This document shows, piece by piece, positions 1 to 37,062 of a DNA stretch of 64,000 nt. Both the position numbers and the translations under genes were made by a program. The DNA comes from Schistosoma haematobium (taxonomy: Eukaryota > Platyhelminthes > Trematoda > Strigeidida > Schistosomatidae), in the NCBI RefSeq assembly GCF_000699445.3, contig NC_067197.1, forward strand, positions 22,861,809-22,925,808, written 5' to 3'. The notes under the pieces were generated by a model. It was not told the origin of the DNA. It saw nothing but the letters and a program-made list of their open reading frames with translations, and did not search any database. Numbering within the stretch: the first letter of the stretch is position 1; each line of letters starts with the position of its first letter.

Positions 1-3000
1 CTGAGTCAGTCAGACCTAAACTGACCAATCAGCCAGTTGGTGGATATCACTGTCGGTTAAGATCCCAAAAAAAGTAATAAATTCTCCTAAGCTTTGCTAT
101 TCAACATCACTTACGGTTATTAAAGCATCATTCCTCCTAATTAGTAAGTTTAATGCCATTGGATTTGATTATAACACTTTTCCGTATCAAATATCGTCTA
201 TGTATATCAAAACAAAAGAAACACTAAATTTGATGGTGATAATATTGGTTCTTGTAACTAAAACACTAGACATGTGAGTTGTAGTAGTGTTACCAATCAT
301 CAAATATTTAGCAAGATAAACAGCGGCATCGAGATTATTAAAGCAACCGGATGGTGTAAAGATTATTACTGATAATTTCAAAAGCAATTTCTCAGAGCTA
401 ATCACTACTAACCCATTTGTGTGGTGGGCACATACACCTGGATGGTAATAACACTGAAACGAATATAACTATGATTGCTATCACTGAGTCAGTGGAAACA
501 ACAATAGTAATAGAGTCTCCGAATATTTTAGAGCACTGTTGAGTAGCACATATTAAACTTACAACATAAGTCATAATATTTTAAATTGGAAGAAATAAAA
601 AACACAAATACATCATTATACCGTCGTTAATTATCGTGTTAAGTGGAAGACTATGCATGTCGTTGATAGTGACTTGGGATAAAGTGATTACTATTTGTCT
701 TGTATGACACATTTTTTATTATAACTGATCTTGAGAACCGAAAAATTGTCTAATTCAGAACGAGGAACCTGACCTCCATTTAAGTATTTCCATAAGCTAT
801 ACTAACATATCGTTTGAACTCGTAATAATTGTCGTGTGAGTGTTAACATATCAGTAAATAACTGTGATGAGATTGGGAATAGGATATAAATTATCAACGC
901 CAAACGCTGGAAGTTGGTGAATGAACAACAGTTTACGCTTCCGTGAATGGATAATAATTCGAGATGAACAGGCAAAAAAATATTTATGCTTGAATGATAT
1001 TTGAAAACAGTAATGCCTCTGTGCATGCATTTTTTTTAAAATCAGATTTTGTGCCTGAGAAGTGTATGGTTAAGCTTATTTTGCGCAATGTCAGTAGCAA
1101 ATGTTTTGTAAGTATGCAGTCATCGAAATTATCGTTTTACTTTATAAATTTAATCTCGTAATATCAACGTGAAAGTTTTAATCTTTGGGGAATGAAAAAT
1201 TAAAGCGCTCTAATTCGTTAGTGTTTAACATATGCCACGCAATGTAAAATTTGTGGTAAATTGTAGTTTCGGTTATTATGTTAGGCCCATATACCTTATT
1301 CTAGCTTTCGGACAGGCGAATCTACTCATTTTAATTAGGTCATGTTCTGACCTTGGTCATTATTCACATATAAAATTTGACTGTTTTTATATGAGCGTAT
1401 GTGTGTACAGTTGTTATCGCGTTATTCATCACATGTATGTAACCTATTTTTGTGTGACTATAAATAATGATTAACGCTTGATTGAATTGAAATGGCTCAC
1501 ATTCCTTCCCCACTGCACGTCATTTTGATTCCCTCTCTATTGTTATTACTATTCGCAAACATCTTATGGGTGCATAAGTGTTGTGAAGAAATTATTTCGG
1601 GTTTCTTCAAAAATGCAATAATACACATGTTTCAATAACGGAGTAATAATAACAGAATAATAATGACAAATCAGGTTCTGTGTAGTTGAGAAGAATATTG
1701 AATTGAGTTTAAAAAAGTAAATAGAGAAAATAGGGGAACAGAAATAAAGGAGACGTGAAATATGCAAATAGTTTAGTAGGCGTGTTTATGAACACAGAAA
1801 AAGGATAGGTGACTATGTGTGTATCATGAAATTAGTAACAAAAATAAAATAGAAAATAATTAAGAAGAAATAGCTTATTATGACAATAAGATATGACACT
1901 AGAATACATTTTTGTGCGGTCATAGTTTGGAGTGAAGCTCTTCGCTTTTGTGATATTTTGTCTGTATCAAAGATTCGAAATTCATTCTCGTATTTGACTC
2001 ATTTAATTCCGTTATTAACTAACGCTATTTAGGTCGATGAAATATACGAGGATAAACGACATATACGTTTCTACGGAAATCCTTCAATAACGAACATTCA
2101 TACAATCAAATAAGAGTCGTATCCTGGGCCACTAAAGTGGTGAGTCCGTCGGCAACATCGTGCAGTCTAATTGATGTCAAAGGGAAGGGCCACTAAAAAC
2201 CAAAACTTAACCTTGCTAAGTTTTAGTAACCAATCGCATTTCGTAGGGTCAGGGTTCACAGGCACTCACACTCAAAATATTGGTATATCCCAATGATAAG
2301 TCTTGAAAATTGAACGCTATATTCGTTTCCTAAGCTATTCTGTAACCCCCAAGCTAGAACTATACAGTGACCTGAACACTAGAGAGAAGGCGCAAAGTAT
2401 ACGAGAAGTGCTTTATTCTAAAGGTTCATTTTGCTACAGGAAATATAGGGTTTTTATAATATTTTAAGTGACCTTGAGTTGCTCGAAGATTTTGGGATGC
2501 TACTGAACAAAGTAGTAGTATAGCAACCTCTACATGTGGCGTTTCACTTCCTTGATGTTACTGGCCAAAACTTTAAGTGAACGATGATTGGATGAAATGC
2601 TCCTCAGTGTTTCCTGATCCTTGCTTGTCTTTTCCGAGAAATTTCCTTGATGAACTCAACACGTAAGGTAATAGAAATCGCTTGTTTACTAATGCTAATA
2701 TAAATTAGACTGGAGAAAGATAATAAGGGCTTTGCAGTTTTGAGACTGAACGTATTTTTGTGTTTTCATATATCAAGGAGATCGTTTAGTTCATATATAA
2801 GATGAAGAAAATGTGTAGCCATTTTCCACCCTCTGTGGAATGGATATGATGCATGTCTAACGAAATCACGTTCAAATAATAATATGTACTACATGCACTA
2901 GAAGACTGTAATAAGTTTACCATTTTTATTAGTTTCAGTTGGCAGGATTTAGCATCGCCTAAACTGAAGGTCATACAAGCGTCACCATCTATCGGTCTTC

Positions 3001-6000
3001 ACAATGTGATCAATAGAATCATAATCACCTACTAGTCACCATATCAATGTGCACTCACAATTTCGATGCGCACTACCACGGGCAATAGTTTTGTAACCTA
3101 CAATACGTGAAGTCCGAATATTGAGTATTCATTGTAGCCCATCATAAACAATACGAAAACGTGACCTCCATCGTCCAACAGATTCTTAGGATCCGTCAGG
3201 TGTTCTACGAACATTACTTCAAGATACTAATTTTGTAAACGGCTTCTGATAACCATGAAAATGGGGATCACGAACCGCATAACGACGATACGTCTCCCTT
3301 TCATAATTTCTGGCGGCTCCATTTGAGGCCTCAAGTGACTATCAGATACAACGTACTCAAGAACGCGTTATTAGTATACTGATAACATTCGAAGCGATAT
3401 GATTAGTATTTTTGAATTAATTTACTTTCATAGTCTAAAGAGAAGATGATCAGCAGATGAATATTTACGTTTCAAATCACATTTCGGAAATCACTAACTA
3501 ATAATTACTATTTAAAAACAGTCATTTCACTTGACAAAGTGAGATGGAAAACCTGTCGTCAAAAGTAAAAAGATAACCGTGCGATAAAAGATATTCGCCG
3601 CTATTTTATTACTACACTTATTTGCCTAACTCGGCGAACATTTGTCCGCCTTTGTATGCCCATAAATGTTTGAAAATTGTTTAGAAACCTACAATATATG
3701 TTTCAGCCACCTAAAGCACTGAAACGATGCCTTGTCAGTAGTCCATAATTTCAACTATTTTGATAAACTTATGAAACGGTAATTGTCAAAATGTTGTCTT
3801 TCAACAATATGTGATACATAGAAAATCGTGTGAGACAACAGTTCGTCTAAAAATAAACACAAATGAGTCTAACATTACAAAAGAAGGGAGGATGGAGTTA
3901 ACATCTAGTAATCATTGGTGGTTATCCACCCATGTTTGTGGGGCAGAAGATTTTGTTCGTTTTAGGATCTTTATCACTAGAGATGAGGCACTCAGTCAGT
4001 AATAATGAAGTTGTTTTTTCACACCGGGTACAAATTATCATGTTCCCTATTTTATACAGAGTTCGCTGCTCTATTAAAATGATAAGTAACATGCTAACTC
4101 AGACTAACATTATGAACTAGTGGCTGGCATTTGACGAAAAAATATAACTAGAAAGCTATACTTACTAAATTTTTTGAGCACTCCACTCGCTTTTTATACA
4201 CGGTCGACTCTAATAAACAGCCTTACCGACTCTAAGTTCGACGTGTTCTCTATCATTTGGACCTATTTCACCCCCTTACACATCACAACTTATTAGTATT
4301 TAGTTCTTCATTCTTATTCTGGTAAGAGCAGTCAGTATGAATTTCATTTACTCATTTGCCATATATCTGGTTATTCAACTACAAGCTACTAACAATTTAT
4401 AGAATTAATATTCGAATACCGTACTCCTTCATTGTTTGTCTTTCAGAATTGCGTTACCAGTGTGAAGCTATGGAGCTTCTTACGCCTGAAGCATACTTAA
4501 GGTACTATTTACGGACTAAAATCTGCTAATCAAGAAACAGCATTCACAAGCGCGCTGACGTAATATTATATATTCCAGTCATACTACCACTAATATTATT
4601 TTAATGAACCAAAGTTCATTTCCCTGTTACCATGACGAATGCATGTTTTCACGTATCAATCTATCTGAAGACTTTCTGCAATAAAACCTGTATGATTTGC
4701 TACAAATTCATTTTGTCTGCAAATTTATACGCTTCGAGTAGCCTATTGTCGTCTGAGAGTAAATTATTTTTACTTCAGTTATTACCATTATTGATAAGTG
4801 ATAACAGGCCACGGAGAAGTGGCGCTCATCGTCATACCTTCAATAACACCCGGAATTTAAAGCAAAGAAGCTAAAAACGTAAGGTGATCTTAGTTGGCAG
4901 ATACCTGTGAACTGTTTTCAGCATGCCTATTACATCAGTAACAACTGTGAAACTTTTGTACTCACCTTATCTTTGGCGTACCATGACCATCCTCTGCAGA
5001 AAACACAGGAAACTAGCCGACCTACTGTCCAAGCATGGCGTATATCGAGTTAAAAATACTTGCCATCAGACGTTAGAAGGTTGGCTAAAAATACTGAAAT
5101 TAAAAGTGTCACGCGGGAACATAATCGTGATTTCAAATACCTCCCCAATATTTTAATTAAATACATTGTTCCGTTATCCGGGTTCCACTCGTTCTCCAAA
5201 GATTCTTCAAGTAATATGACGTCCCGACAATCGACAAGAGGTTAGTCAAGAAAAAATATGGTATGACCGCCGCAAGATCACATGTATTAGAAAGTCACAC
5301 CACAGTTAGTCAACAATTCTAAGCCAAGCACACTAATCTGGTTGTATAAGTAACCGTGGTTCTTAATTTGATGGACTTCATCGTATCGTCCACTTCTGGC
5401 TTTTATAATTAATCCTCTCGAATCAGTCATAACATGTGGGGCGGGAGACAGGCTGCTGATCGATAGAAGCTTAAGGTATCCCCAGTCTTAAGGCTTCGTT
5501 ATATACACACCTGAAGCTTTCAACTCGCAAATAAAGCTGAAAAATAAAGACGAAAAATTGTGCAAGCTAACAATAACAAAGAACAAAAAATTAAAACTAA
5601 ATAGACGGAGTTGATGTCTTGGTCCAAATTTACTTGCTGTGGTGACTATCGAATTGCATCTGTCTGTCTTGACACTACTCAACATCATTTGAGCACCCGT
5701 AAGTGAACCTAAAAAAATACCACTTAAAGGCAGGCTAACACACTACAGAGAATGTCTTAATTTGATTCAGATATACGTTGTATTCAGGTTTTCTTGATCA
5801 GGTCGAGTGGACTTTGACAGACGACCAGACCCCCTTTAAGCGAATTGTATTTCATTACAGTCCAAAGATTACCCTTTGGGCAAGGCAGTTATATTTCTTG
5901 ATGAGAATGTTTCGCTAATATCACAGAAAAATACACACTGTCTAAGAAAGCAAGTCAGCCACTAGGTATTTCATGAAGCAAACCATACTATGGAGAAGTC

Positions 6001-7520
6001 CATGAGAACTGTCTATGGAAATCTTTACGCAGTAGCATATAACTACCAGGACGTGCCATACCAGTCGTCGACTCAACATCAGCCTCAAAATCTAATGGTT
6101 CTTCTAGCATTTCTTACAACTAGTAATTAACCATAGTAAAATGTATCGTATGAAGGTCATCTTTACTCTATTCAAGATGTTTTGATTTAACATATTCAAG
6201 TGTACAGCATTCTCTTGTTATTCCGAATAACGAAGCTATGGATACAAAGGTAGAGTCACGCACCCTTATAAAATAGTCACTAATTTACGGATATTTACAT
6301 GACTCAATGTATGGTCCAAAATGAAATAAAATATCGTACAACATAATATCATAATAATAACACAATAATATCCGATACAATACACATTAGTCTTAATGTA
6401 CGTAAACGAAAAATTCCTAGTCTCTCTGTTAACGCTACCTCAAGGTAACGTTCAACAAAGAATTCTTTGTTGAATATGCATTCACATTACTAACTAAAAT
6501 TTTACCGGCTTTACAAAGTGTAACATTAACACTGAAATAAGCGCGAAAGTAATAACAACATTAAATTCCACAGTTTTATTGTTTTGGTATCTTTGCTTTG
6601 ATTACAACAAATAGATTCAACTGTCATTACTAACATAATTTATGGATAACTTCCAGGTTGAAGAATATTTCTACGTTAGCACCGTTTCTGAAAACATATT
6701 GATCCAACGTAGATGTTTTCCGGGAGCAATTGTAATTGAACCTTTAAGATCAATGACGCAAATTAAACCAAATCCAGCCCAACAATGAGCGCGTTACGTT
6801 ATTCCTTACACATACTTTACTGGTAAATATAGGTGCTTAACCAAACATCTTCATACACACACTTTTAATTTCATAACAAGACGTTTTCCCACACAACAAG
6901 TGGCTTGTCACACATCCGACACAAGCGTTCTGCTTACTGAGAGTGTTTTGGTTCTATATTATGTATAAGTGTCCTCATAAGAGAGACTTTATTAATTGTT
7001 GAAGAATAGTGACATATTACTCCAACAAGTTGACTCAGAGACCAGTTCACAGTATATTTCGCAAGATTCGAAATGTCAACTAATCTCAGCTTATTGTCTC
7101 CATCTCCCAAGGAAGTGCTTATTTTCACAGATTTTGCGAACGGCCGGATAGACAAGCTCTTGACTATCTTTATTGCATTTTTCTAATATATTACTGTATA
7201 ACTCCTAGTCCACCACTAAATTTTACTGTATGAACGATTTATTTTGTCTGTTCATTTTCTAATACATAGATTACCGTCTATTCTTATACAGTTTCGCAAA
7301 AATACTCATTAATATGTTTGCAGTTTTCACTCTCATTTCCTACATTTTTTAAATTAAAGTCAACTTAGTATTCTTTTAAATTTCACAGAATCCGTTTAAA
7401 TATGGCATATAATGTGTAAACGTTTTTGAAACTTGTATATAATTGTTTCTCTATAATACTTATGTATCAATAAGCTGCTCGTGTACAACAATAGTAACAA
7501 TATTGTTGACGGTTCGACTT
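1..7520. other. No recognisable gene
   Basis: AT-rich sequence with only short ORFs that match no family I know and show no consistent coding character. A stretch at about 2100-2540 looks LTR-like (AATAAA, TATA-like motif) but has no boundaries I can defend. Confidence 0.6.
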
Positions 7521-7784
7521 CTATCTCATGGTCACAAACTGTAAGTTCTTTTCACGTTTTAAGAGATAGTCGAAAAATGAAATAACGCAATTGTCTTTCC
7601 TCATTTGGTGACAATAATTATTGGTCACTTCACATAGTCCATTGACAACCATAAAAAATATATCGAACCTCTGTCTCAGTATCCTTCTTACTTCGTCATA
7701 AATTTCACATGGTGGCAAAAGTTCACAATTAATTACGCTTGCTTCTTCATTGTTGCACTGTCCAGCTACGTACATAGACCTCAT
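7521..7784 (-). pseudogene. Possible BEL/Pao gag remnant
   Basis: YDEVRRILRQRFDIFFMVVN followed by GLCE resembles the y.eAr.iL...fG......l.e pattern of BEL/Pao gag (DUF1759). The reading is short and no pol or LTR was identified nearby. Confidence 0.4.
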
Positions 7785-10484
7785 CTCTTAGAGCGATCTA
7801 TCAAAGGATAGTAGCACTCTCAACCGTTAGATGATGTTTATAGTTTCTATCGCACTTACCGTACGAATTATCAGGCATGTCAACACTAACAATACAAACC
7901 TTATGTCGACTATATGGGTCGGCGTGCGTTCTTTTAGGTTAATTTTTATCGGCTGGTGGATATTTAAGTATCCTATTCAGCGATATGTAACCGTAGATAC
8001 ATAGGTGAGCTGGTGTCTAGAAATGTAGTCGACTGCTTTAATGGCGCAACAGTGGTCCCTAGTCAGTTCAACCCAAGGTCAAAACTGCCATTTTAATCAT
8101 CCAGAAAACTGATCACATTAGAAAACGGGACCGAACCAGAAGGAATAGGGACTGATTAAAGTAAGAATAAAATAACTTACTGATGAGCACAGGATATTAC
8201 GTAGTCCTCTACAATTCCTTAAGGAACACCAAACATTTCACTTGCTAGGAAGTGTGGTTTTAGAAACGACATCAAACTGTAAACGGCTATTTTCTGGAGA
8301 CACCAGAAATAAAAGATTCTCATCAACAGACAGGTTATTAAAACGTCATATAGGGTGACATACAATGCGTACTGCTTATTGTATCGCTCCAGTAAATAAA
8401 ATTTTAATTCAACCAAGTAGGGGTCAATTACTAGTGGGTCAGTTATGCCGACAGTCGTCTTTCACGGACAAAACCAACCTTATCCAGTAATGTTTTTGCA
8501 ACATGAAATGGATAATCAGTTGTCTATCAGCTTTAACAGCCCTAAGACACCATCTTGCTTTCCACACTCAAAATCATGCAACAGAATAAGTAAGAGGACC
8601 TTGTAAACGTTTTGTAATCAACGGCTACCCTGGTATAATTATGTTCACTGATGTTCCTTTTTTATTTGGCAAAATATCAGACAGCAAGAAATCTGCGAAC
8701 CATTCAGTCGCAAATCGCATTCATAACAAAACATGCTCGCCGCCCCTGATATTAGCCAAAGATTAAAATAGGCTGTAACACAGTGTATACCATCTTCACT
8801 GACCACAAGATGTGTAACTAATAAGTGATCTACGCTCACAGCCTCGTTAATACGATCGAGGTGGTGGACTATGTACGTAACGTTAACTCACATAGAATCA
8901 CGGTATGTTAAACCTACACAATATAACAATGTATTTCGTTTGGTTTTTTGCCAAATGTTTCGGTCGTAAAATATTTCAGCCGCGATTATTTGTGAGCAAT
9001 GAGCTGATATGCTATTCTCTATTTTTCCTCATGCTGTATATAAATGGTGATACACAGATATTGTTGAAATAGGACTGAAGTGTATAGCGTAAGAGATTGA
9101 GCGTCATGTGGGCGCTGTGTTGGAAAAATGAAATTTCGGTAATATATAATTCAAATGTTATACAATTCATAAAACAGAAAACATTTTTCAAGCAGTTTAT
9201 GTTTCTGCCAAGCCCCAGGCAGCTGCTATAACAGCCTTAGTTGTATAAAGGATTTCTACCGAGGGAATGAAGTAATGAGTATTTTTGAGTCGTGTTCTGG
9301 ATATGTAATTTAGATCGTGTACTCATTTGTCAGACGTGATATTATGTACATGGTTTTTTAAGTTCAGTTACTTGCATGGATTTGACAGGATCACTGCTGA
9401 CACATGGTCCGTAGTTGCGATGGGCAAAGTTGGTGCTAATATCTATGATTTCTGCAGGAATAACCGGTACAAAGGGTCAGGAGTGTTGCTGACGAAGCAT
9501 AGAGAGCATAAACATTTGGAAACTTCTCGAAATTCTTTTAGACTTGGGAGACCAGGATCATTAAACGTAACATACAGCTTGTAGTCTCCCCAAAACTCAA
9601 GGTTATTGTATAGTCCAGTACGAACATAGCCAAAGTATTTTGGTATACCCCATGAAATATACTTTTAAAATTTGAAATATTCCCATATTGTAAATTTAGA
9701 ACAACATATATTTTTTTCATACCCCTCTGACTTTTTGTTTATGAAGTATATATTTACTTGCTTAGCCTGACGTTTCGGTATTGATATCTTAATCATAGGT
9801 ATGGTGCTTATTCATATGGTTTTTGGGCGAAGTATGAATCAGTTACTTAAAACTCTCTTAAAGAGGTGATTAGTGGCACTGATTAATGTGTCGAAGTTTT
9901 CTAGGGTTATTTTGCACATCATGTGAGCGCTAGAATTCGAGTGCACTACTAGCTAACCAATTAACTTGGTTTCCTCTATAAGTTAAAATTATGAATAAAG
10001 TGGCTTACTGTATGTATACGCATGATCCAACTGAGTTTATTCCAAACGATAGAAAACTTATGTGGGAAGAGTTTCCATTGTACATTAGATCTACATTGCT
10101 GATTTTTGACTAACCTAGTATGGTTACTTAGTTTATAGTTGAGCGTATCGGTTAGCCTATGATTGTTTTTGAAGGTTGTGGCGATTAGTGGGCGAGCTTG
10201 GATTAAAATATAAACAATAAGCTTAACTGTCTTTTTCGAAAAGGCTCCAGTCCTAATGTGTCACCCTGTGCAAAGTAACTCTGATCGTAATTCATTACTA
10301 AAGTCGTTTTTGAGAAGAACCTCTGTAGTTTCCAGCTTATACGAAGACCATTCAGTAAAAACGGACAATATCCGGGCACTGGGCGGACAAAGACTTAATA
10401 CAGCGTTGGCCTAGACTAGTGGATATTGTGATTTATACAGCCCATATGTTTACGTGCCTCTAAGCCGATTGACGTTTTTCGTTC
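7785..10484. other. No recognisable gene
   Basis: Short ORFs only. One at 9327-9584 (plus, 85 codons) is open but matches nothing I recognise. Confidence 0.55.
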
Positions 10485-10679
10485 CTAGGAATTTAGGTCA
10501 TTTGAGTACCTTGAGCCAAGGTCTAAGATAGTAATACATTTGTAAACTGGCATACCATCAACTTCAAAACGAGGTCCCATATTGCTCCATCCGACGTTAA
10601 TCCAGCTGCATTTATGAATATTAAATTGACGTCGGTACTTTCCACACCATACTGCAGCCTTGTTTAATTCCTGATGCAT
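10485..10679 (-). pseudogene. LINE RT fragment (CR1/jockey-like)
   Basis: ELNKAAVWCGKYRRQFNIHK then CSWINVG and LDLGSRYSNDL match the region after the RT palm (L..DL..l..W...w...fN..Kc..m.ig) and the ..dLGv..s..l block of non-LTR elements. Only about 65 codons remain. Confidence 0.55.
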
Positions 10680-11227
10680 ACAGTAAGAAGAGTTATACGC
10701 TTCTTGAGTATAAGACCTTCATGTAAACTCAAAATGCCACATCATGCACGACCAATCCGTTAAGAAACCGTATTGTAATTTAGGAATAGAATTTCCAGTC
10801 ACTTAGTAAGATGACATGCTGCTTTTTCAACGTTCTCAACGATTCGTTTGTTTTGCGACGGACGTCTTTGGAGAGATTTGGAGCGTGTGATTATAAAGAA
10901 TATCGCGATAATAAGTTACAGTATTGCCGAGATTTGCTATATTCTTTTATATCGTCTTAAGCTTTTCTTTGACAAAATAAACATTAATGCTGCGGTCATC
11001 TAATGATCTCTACAATACGATTTTCAGATGAAGCCAGTTCGTCTACAGCGTTACTTCGGAATGAAACGAGAACGTTTACATCTGTTGAGAAAGCTTTGGT
11101 AAGAAGTTATCTAAAGAAGTCCTTGTCAAACTTTTCTTGGCTAATGAACTCTCTCATACGTGGCAACATCGCTGTCACCGAGTTGTGTTGCAACCGTCTA
11201 TTGTGGAGTAGCTGTTATAAACTTTGC

Positions 11228-11447
11228 CGATTGGTGTTCTTTTACTTATATCTTCCCATTGTTATTTAGGATTGCAATTGATCAGTCTCATGTTGGCATA
11301 TGTGCGTCCTGTGCGGATTGCCTCGATATTGCCTTAAGTCACAAGCTTTTTGAGAAAAGATGGATGGTGGCTAACATTGGAATCCAGGATGCACGATTCG
11401 TCCTTTTTGGGACTCGTCAACTGGATGTGTCTGCATCCCAGAGTTGA
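11228..11447 (-). mobile_element. Hammerhead SINE copy, antisense
   Basis: The minus strand shows GGGATGCAGACACATCCAG, a ribozyme-like core TTGACGA, stem GTCC/GGAC and then GAAT. The SINE body follows down to TATCTTCCCATT on the plus strand. The C3 to U and A15.1 to U changes should impair cleavage. Confidence 0.65.
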
Positions 11448-11466
11448 GTTCATAGTGTATTGGCTA

Positions 11467-11573
11467 TATCGAGGCAATCCGCACAGGATGCACATATACC
11501 GACGTGAGACTGATCAATTACAGTCCTAAATAATAATGGGAAGATACAAGTAAAACAACACCAAGCGAATTCA
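11467..11573 (+). mobile_element. Hammerhead SINE 3' body fragment
   Basis: It starts at ATCGAGGCAATCCGCACAGG and ends ACACCAAGCGAATT. It lies directly head-to-head with the antisense copy at 11228-11447. Confidence 0.6.
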
Positions 11574-11611
11574 AACTTCACCCCATTGCACAAGCAGGTA
11601 GTTATCAGGAA

Positions 11612-11762
11612 TCAGTAGCTAAGTGGATAATGCGATGGCGTTGGAGGTGAACAGTACTGGGCTCGAGTCCCGGAGTGAACATCAACTCTGGGATGCAGGT
11701 ACAGCCAACTGACGAGTTCCAAATGGGACGAGACCCACGCTGTTAGCTACTATTCATCTTTG
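11612..11762 (+). mobile_element. Hammerhead SINE 5' part (tRNA-like head and ribozyme)
   Basis: The tRNA-like head has TAGCTAAGTGGATAATGCG (box A side) and GGGCTCGAGTCCCGG (box B side). The ribozyme region has CTGACGA and GGACGAGAC. A14 is replaced by G, which should kill cleavage. Confidence 0.65.
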
Positions 11763-11839
11763 TTTTGTCGACTGGCCAGGTCTCCGCATTTCGGCATAGC
11801 CCTTTTCAAGCTACTGTGAGCTTCAGAAATCTCACTAGT

Positions 11840-12264
11840 AAATATATTAAGTGTAGCGTACCTGCTAAACAGCGCGGTAGTACGGTCGCTGCTGTGAGAA
11901 ATTATGCGACTGGGTTCGTGCTACTTATATTGACATAAGTATTAGATAACGCGAGTCAGGAATGTAATGTCTGGCAGCAGAAGATTGGGAAGATCAAGAA
12001 ATGAAGAACGGTAATAGAAAGCAATTAGTATAGAAATGCAAGAACAATGAAGTCCGAGACAACCATTGAACATTTTGCAAATTAGGTATTATAGTATGGT
12101 TTCTCTATTTTACCAAGTAACTCTGTAATGTTGTGCTAAATATAATTCAGTTATCCTCACCTGTGTTCTCCTTCACTACAAATATATTAAGTGTAGCGTA
12201 CCTGTTAAACAGCGCGGTAGTACGATCACTACTGCGGGGAATCATGCGACTGGGTTTGTCATGG
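11840..12264 (+). repeat. Direct repeat of about 80 bp, 341 bp apart
   Basis: AAATATATTAAGTGTAGCGT at 11840 recurs at 12181. Both copies continue CAGCGCGGTAGTACG and ATGCGACTGGGTT with a few substitutions. The intervening sequence is not recognised. Confidence 0.8.
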
Positions 12265-13290
12265 AAGTTATGGGAGTCAGCTTCTGAGTAACAAAACCAG
12301 GCTTAGATATTATCAGGTCAGAATGACATGGCTTGAAAGTAAGGAGCGCAGCCTTAACGTTTAATGTCTTGAGTGTCTATTCGGTCGTAATGGAACTGTG
12401 CACTGTATTTATTTAAGATAAATGACGACTAGCCACTAAGTGCTATTTATCATATCATTTATGTACCTAGTAGATGTTTATGTACTCAGTTTTAAGTTAC
12501 ACTGTTTTTATGAGGGTCGTTCGAACCAAAGCTGACCGATATGACTTGACCTGTGACCCAGCAGAAAGTTGTGTATCTTAGTTACTTGGATATCCAAAAT
12601 GTAAACACAGCATCACACCTCAAAACGTTCTTTGCACCAATAATTTTATACCTTTTAATAACTAACTATAATATTTGAAGTGTTGGGCTGATGAGCGCAA
12701 TCGAATGAAAGTTCTGGTTTTAAAATTTCTACCCAGGAACGAAACATCGACAACTCTGAAGTGCCACACATTCCATAAAAGACTTAAAAACACACTTCAC
12801 TGAGGTTTTAGGGTTTCGAGTGGACCCAATTCCTTAATAGTGATAAATATTAACCTAGGTGGTTACTATAGTTCAAATCCTATTGATAAAGCGTACTTTT
12901 ATATAGTATCCTATAAAATTAAACGACATTCTACGTCAAAACATTTGAATATTGTAGCTTTGAATAAATAAGAGCATAAGGATTGGGACAAACTGATTAA
13001 AAACACATCGGTGTTTTCTCCTTATGATGAATTGCAGCACTGAAACTCCCACAATGTCTCGGATATGAGTTAAATTATACTTACCTCTTTGGAACTAAAT
13101 AATCGGCTCGATGCGTTCGGTTGAAGTACCTAGCAAAATTTAGGCACAATATTATTATACATAGAAAAATGATTTGAACTTTGTCTGACAATAGCGAATA
13201 ATAACCGTCTGGTTTAACTGAATATGGAACTGGAAGCGACTTTAACACCTAACATTCATCAATATGTAGCTTTCAAAGTAAAAGACTTTT
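12265..13290. other. Downstream flank of NARS2
   Basis: No ORF or repeat was identified. The NARS2 3' UTR must begin here on the minus strand. The AATAAA overlapping the end of the coding region suggests it may be very short. Confidence 0.55.
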
Positions 13291-36203
<22,913 letters not shown>

Positions 36204-36256
36204 TGAGAAACAATGGAAAAGTTGTAATCCTATTGTAAAGTAAGTGGTAATACACA

Positions 36257-36316
36257 TAATAGTAATAATAATAATAATAGCAGTAATAATAATAATAATA
36301 GTAATAATAATAATAA
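36257..36316 (+). repeat. Interrupted (AAT)n microsatellite upstream of NARS2
   Basis: AAT units with AGT/AGC interruptions lie just 5' of the inferred NARS2 start. They keep the upstream frame open as poly-isoleucine, which makes an upstream in-frame ATG look coding. Confidence 0.92.
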
Positions 36317-37009
36317 ATGATATATTACACACATACACTAAGATCGTCGGCGTAACTAAAGGTATGCATATAACGTTAATAACAAGTGCCAAATAACTTA
36401 ATTTTATTTAGAAGTTAGTAAATTGTCAAAATAATTTAAACAAATTACATTTAGTAATGGCTTTGACAATATTATTAATCTAGACACCTAAGCAGTATTA
36501 CACAGTAAATACATACATGGAATTGATTGTTCGTCGATTCACCATAGTGTAAATGTTATCATTAAATGAGATGAAAGCACATGTTCTCTTTGTAATGTGT
36601 ACTTTATTTTCTAGCTATCTCAAAAATAATTAACAATTGATGCGTGTACATGTATGCGAAATTTACAAAATGAGATGTTAACAGTAATTCAATCCAGAAG
36701 ACCCACAGTTACATAGTTTCAAATGAAACTACAATCAAACGTTATTAATATTTTATTCAAAATATGTGACTTAATCCTAAAATGTTTAATAACAGATTAT
36801 TACTGAAAAGAGAGTGGGAAACTTTGATGAATACCCAAATATATATTTAATGAATTCAAAATTACTAACAATTTTTCAACGTTCATTAAAATAACTTTAC
36901 CCAGGAAAACATAATAAAAAAAGTTATATCCTAACCAAGAATAAATGAGTGGTAACTGATAGGAATTATTTATTATTACATATATTCTTACTGGATAACT
37001 ATTAAGTAA

Positions 37010-37015
<6 letters not shown>

Positions 37016-37060
<45 letters not shown>
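37016..37060 (+). repeat. (TA)n microsatellite
   Basis: About 22 uninterrupted TA units. Confidence 0.96.

Positions 37061-37062
<2 letters not shown>

Noticed and set aside
2341..2534. Solo LTR-like block with TGTA/TACA ends
   Set aside because: No target duplication, too short, and no internal element. The ends are probably chance.
4923..5245. Overlapping ORFs suggesting a frameshifted gene
   Set aside because: The two frames do not combine into any recognisable domain.
8645..8839. Possible BEL/Pao RT fragment
   Set aside because: Only a vague similarity over about 20 residues; not defensible.
11160..11447. 95-codon plus-strand ORF
   Set aside because: It is the antisense of a hammerhead SINE copy. 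The same peptide pattern appears at other SINE copies, so it is repeat-derived and not a gene.
11612..11675. Possible tRNA gene
   Set aside because: Box A/B-like parts are present, but the arms do not form a good cloverleaf and the hammerhead SINE continues directly. It is a SINE head.
36204..36392. N-terminal extension of NARS2 to an upstream ATG
   Set aside because: It would encode a long isoleucine run from an AAT microsatellite, which is implausible as protein.
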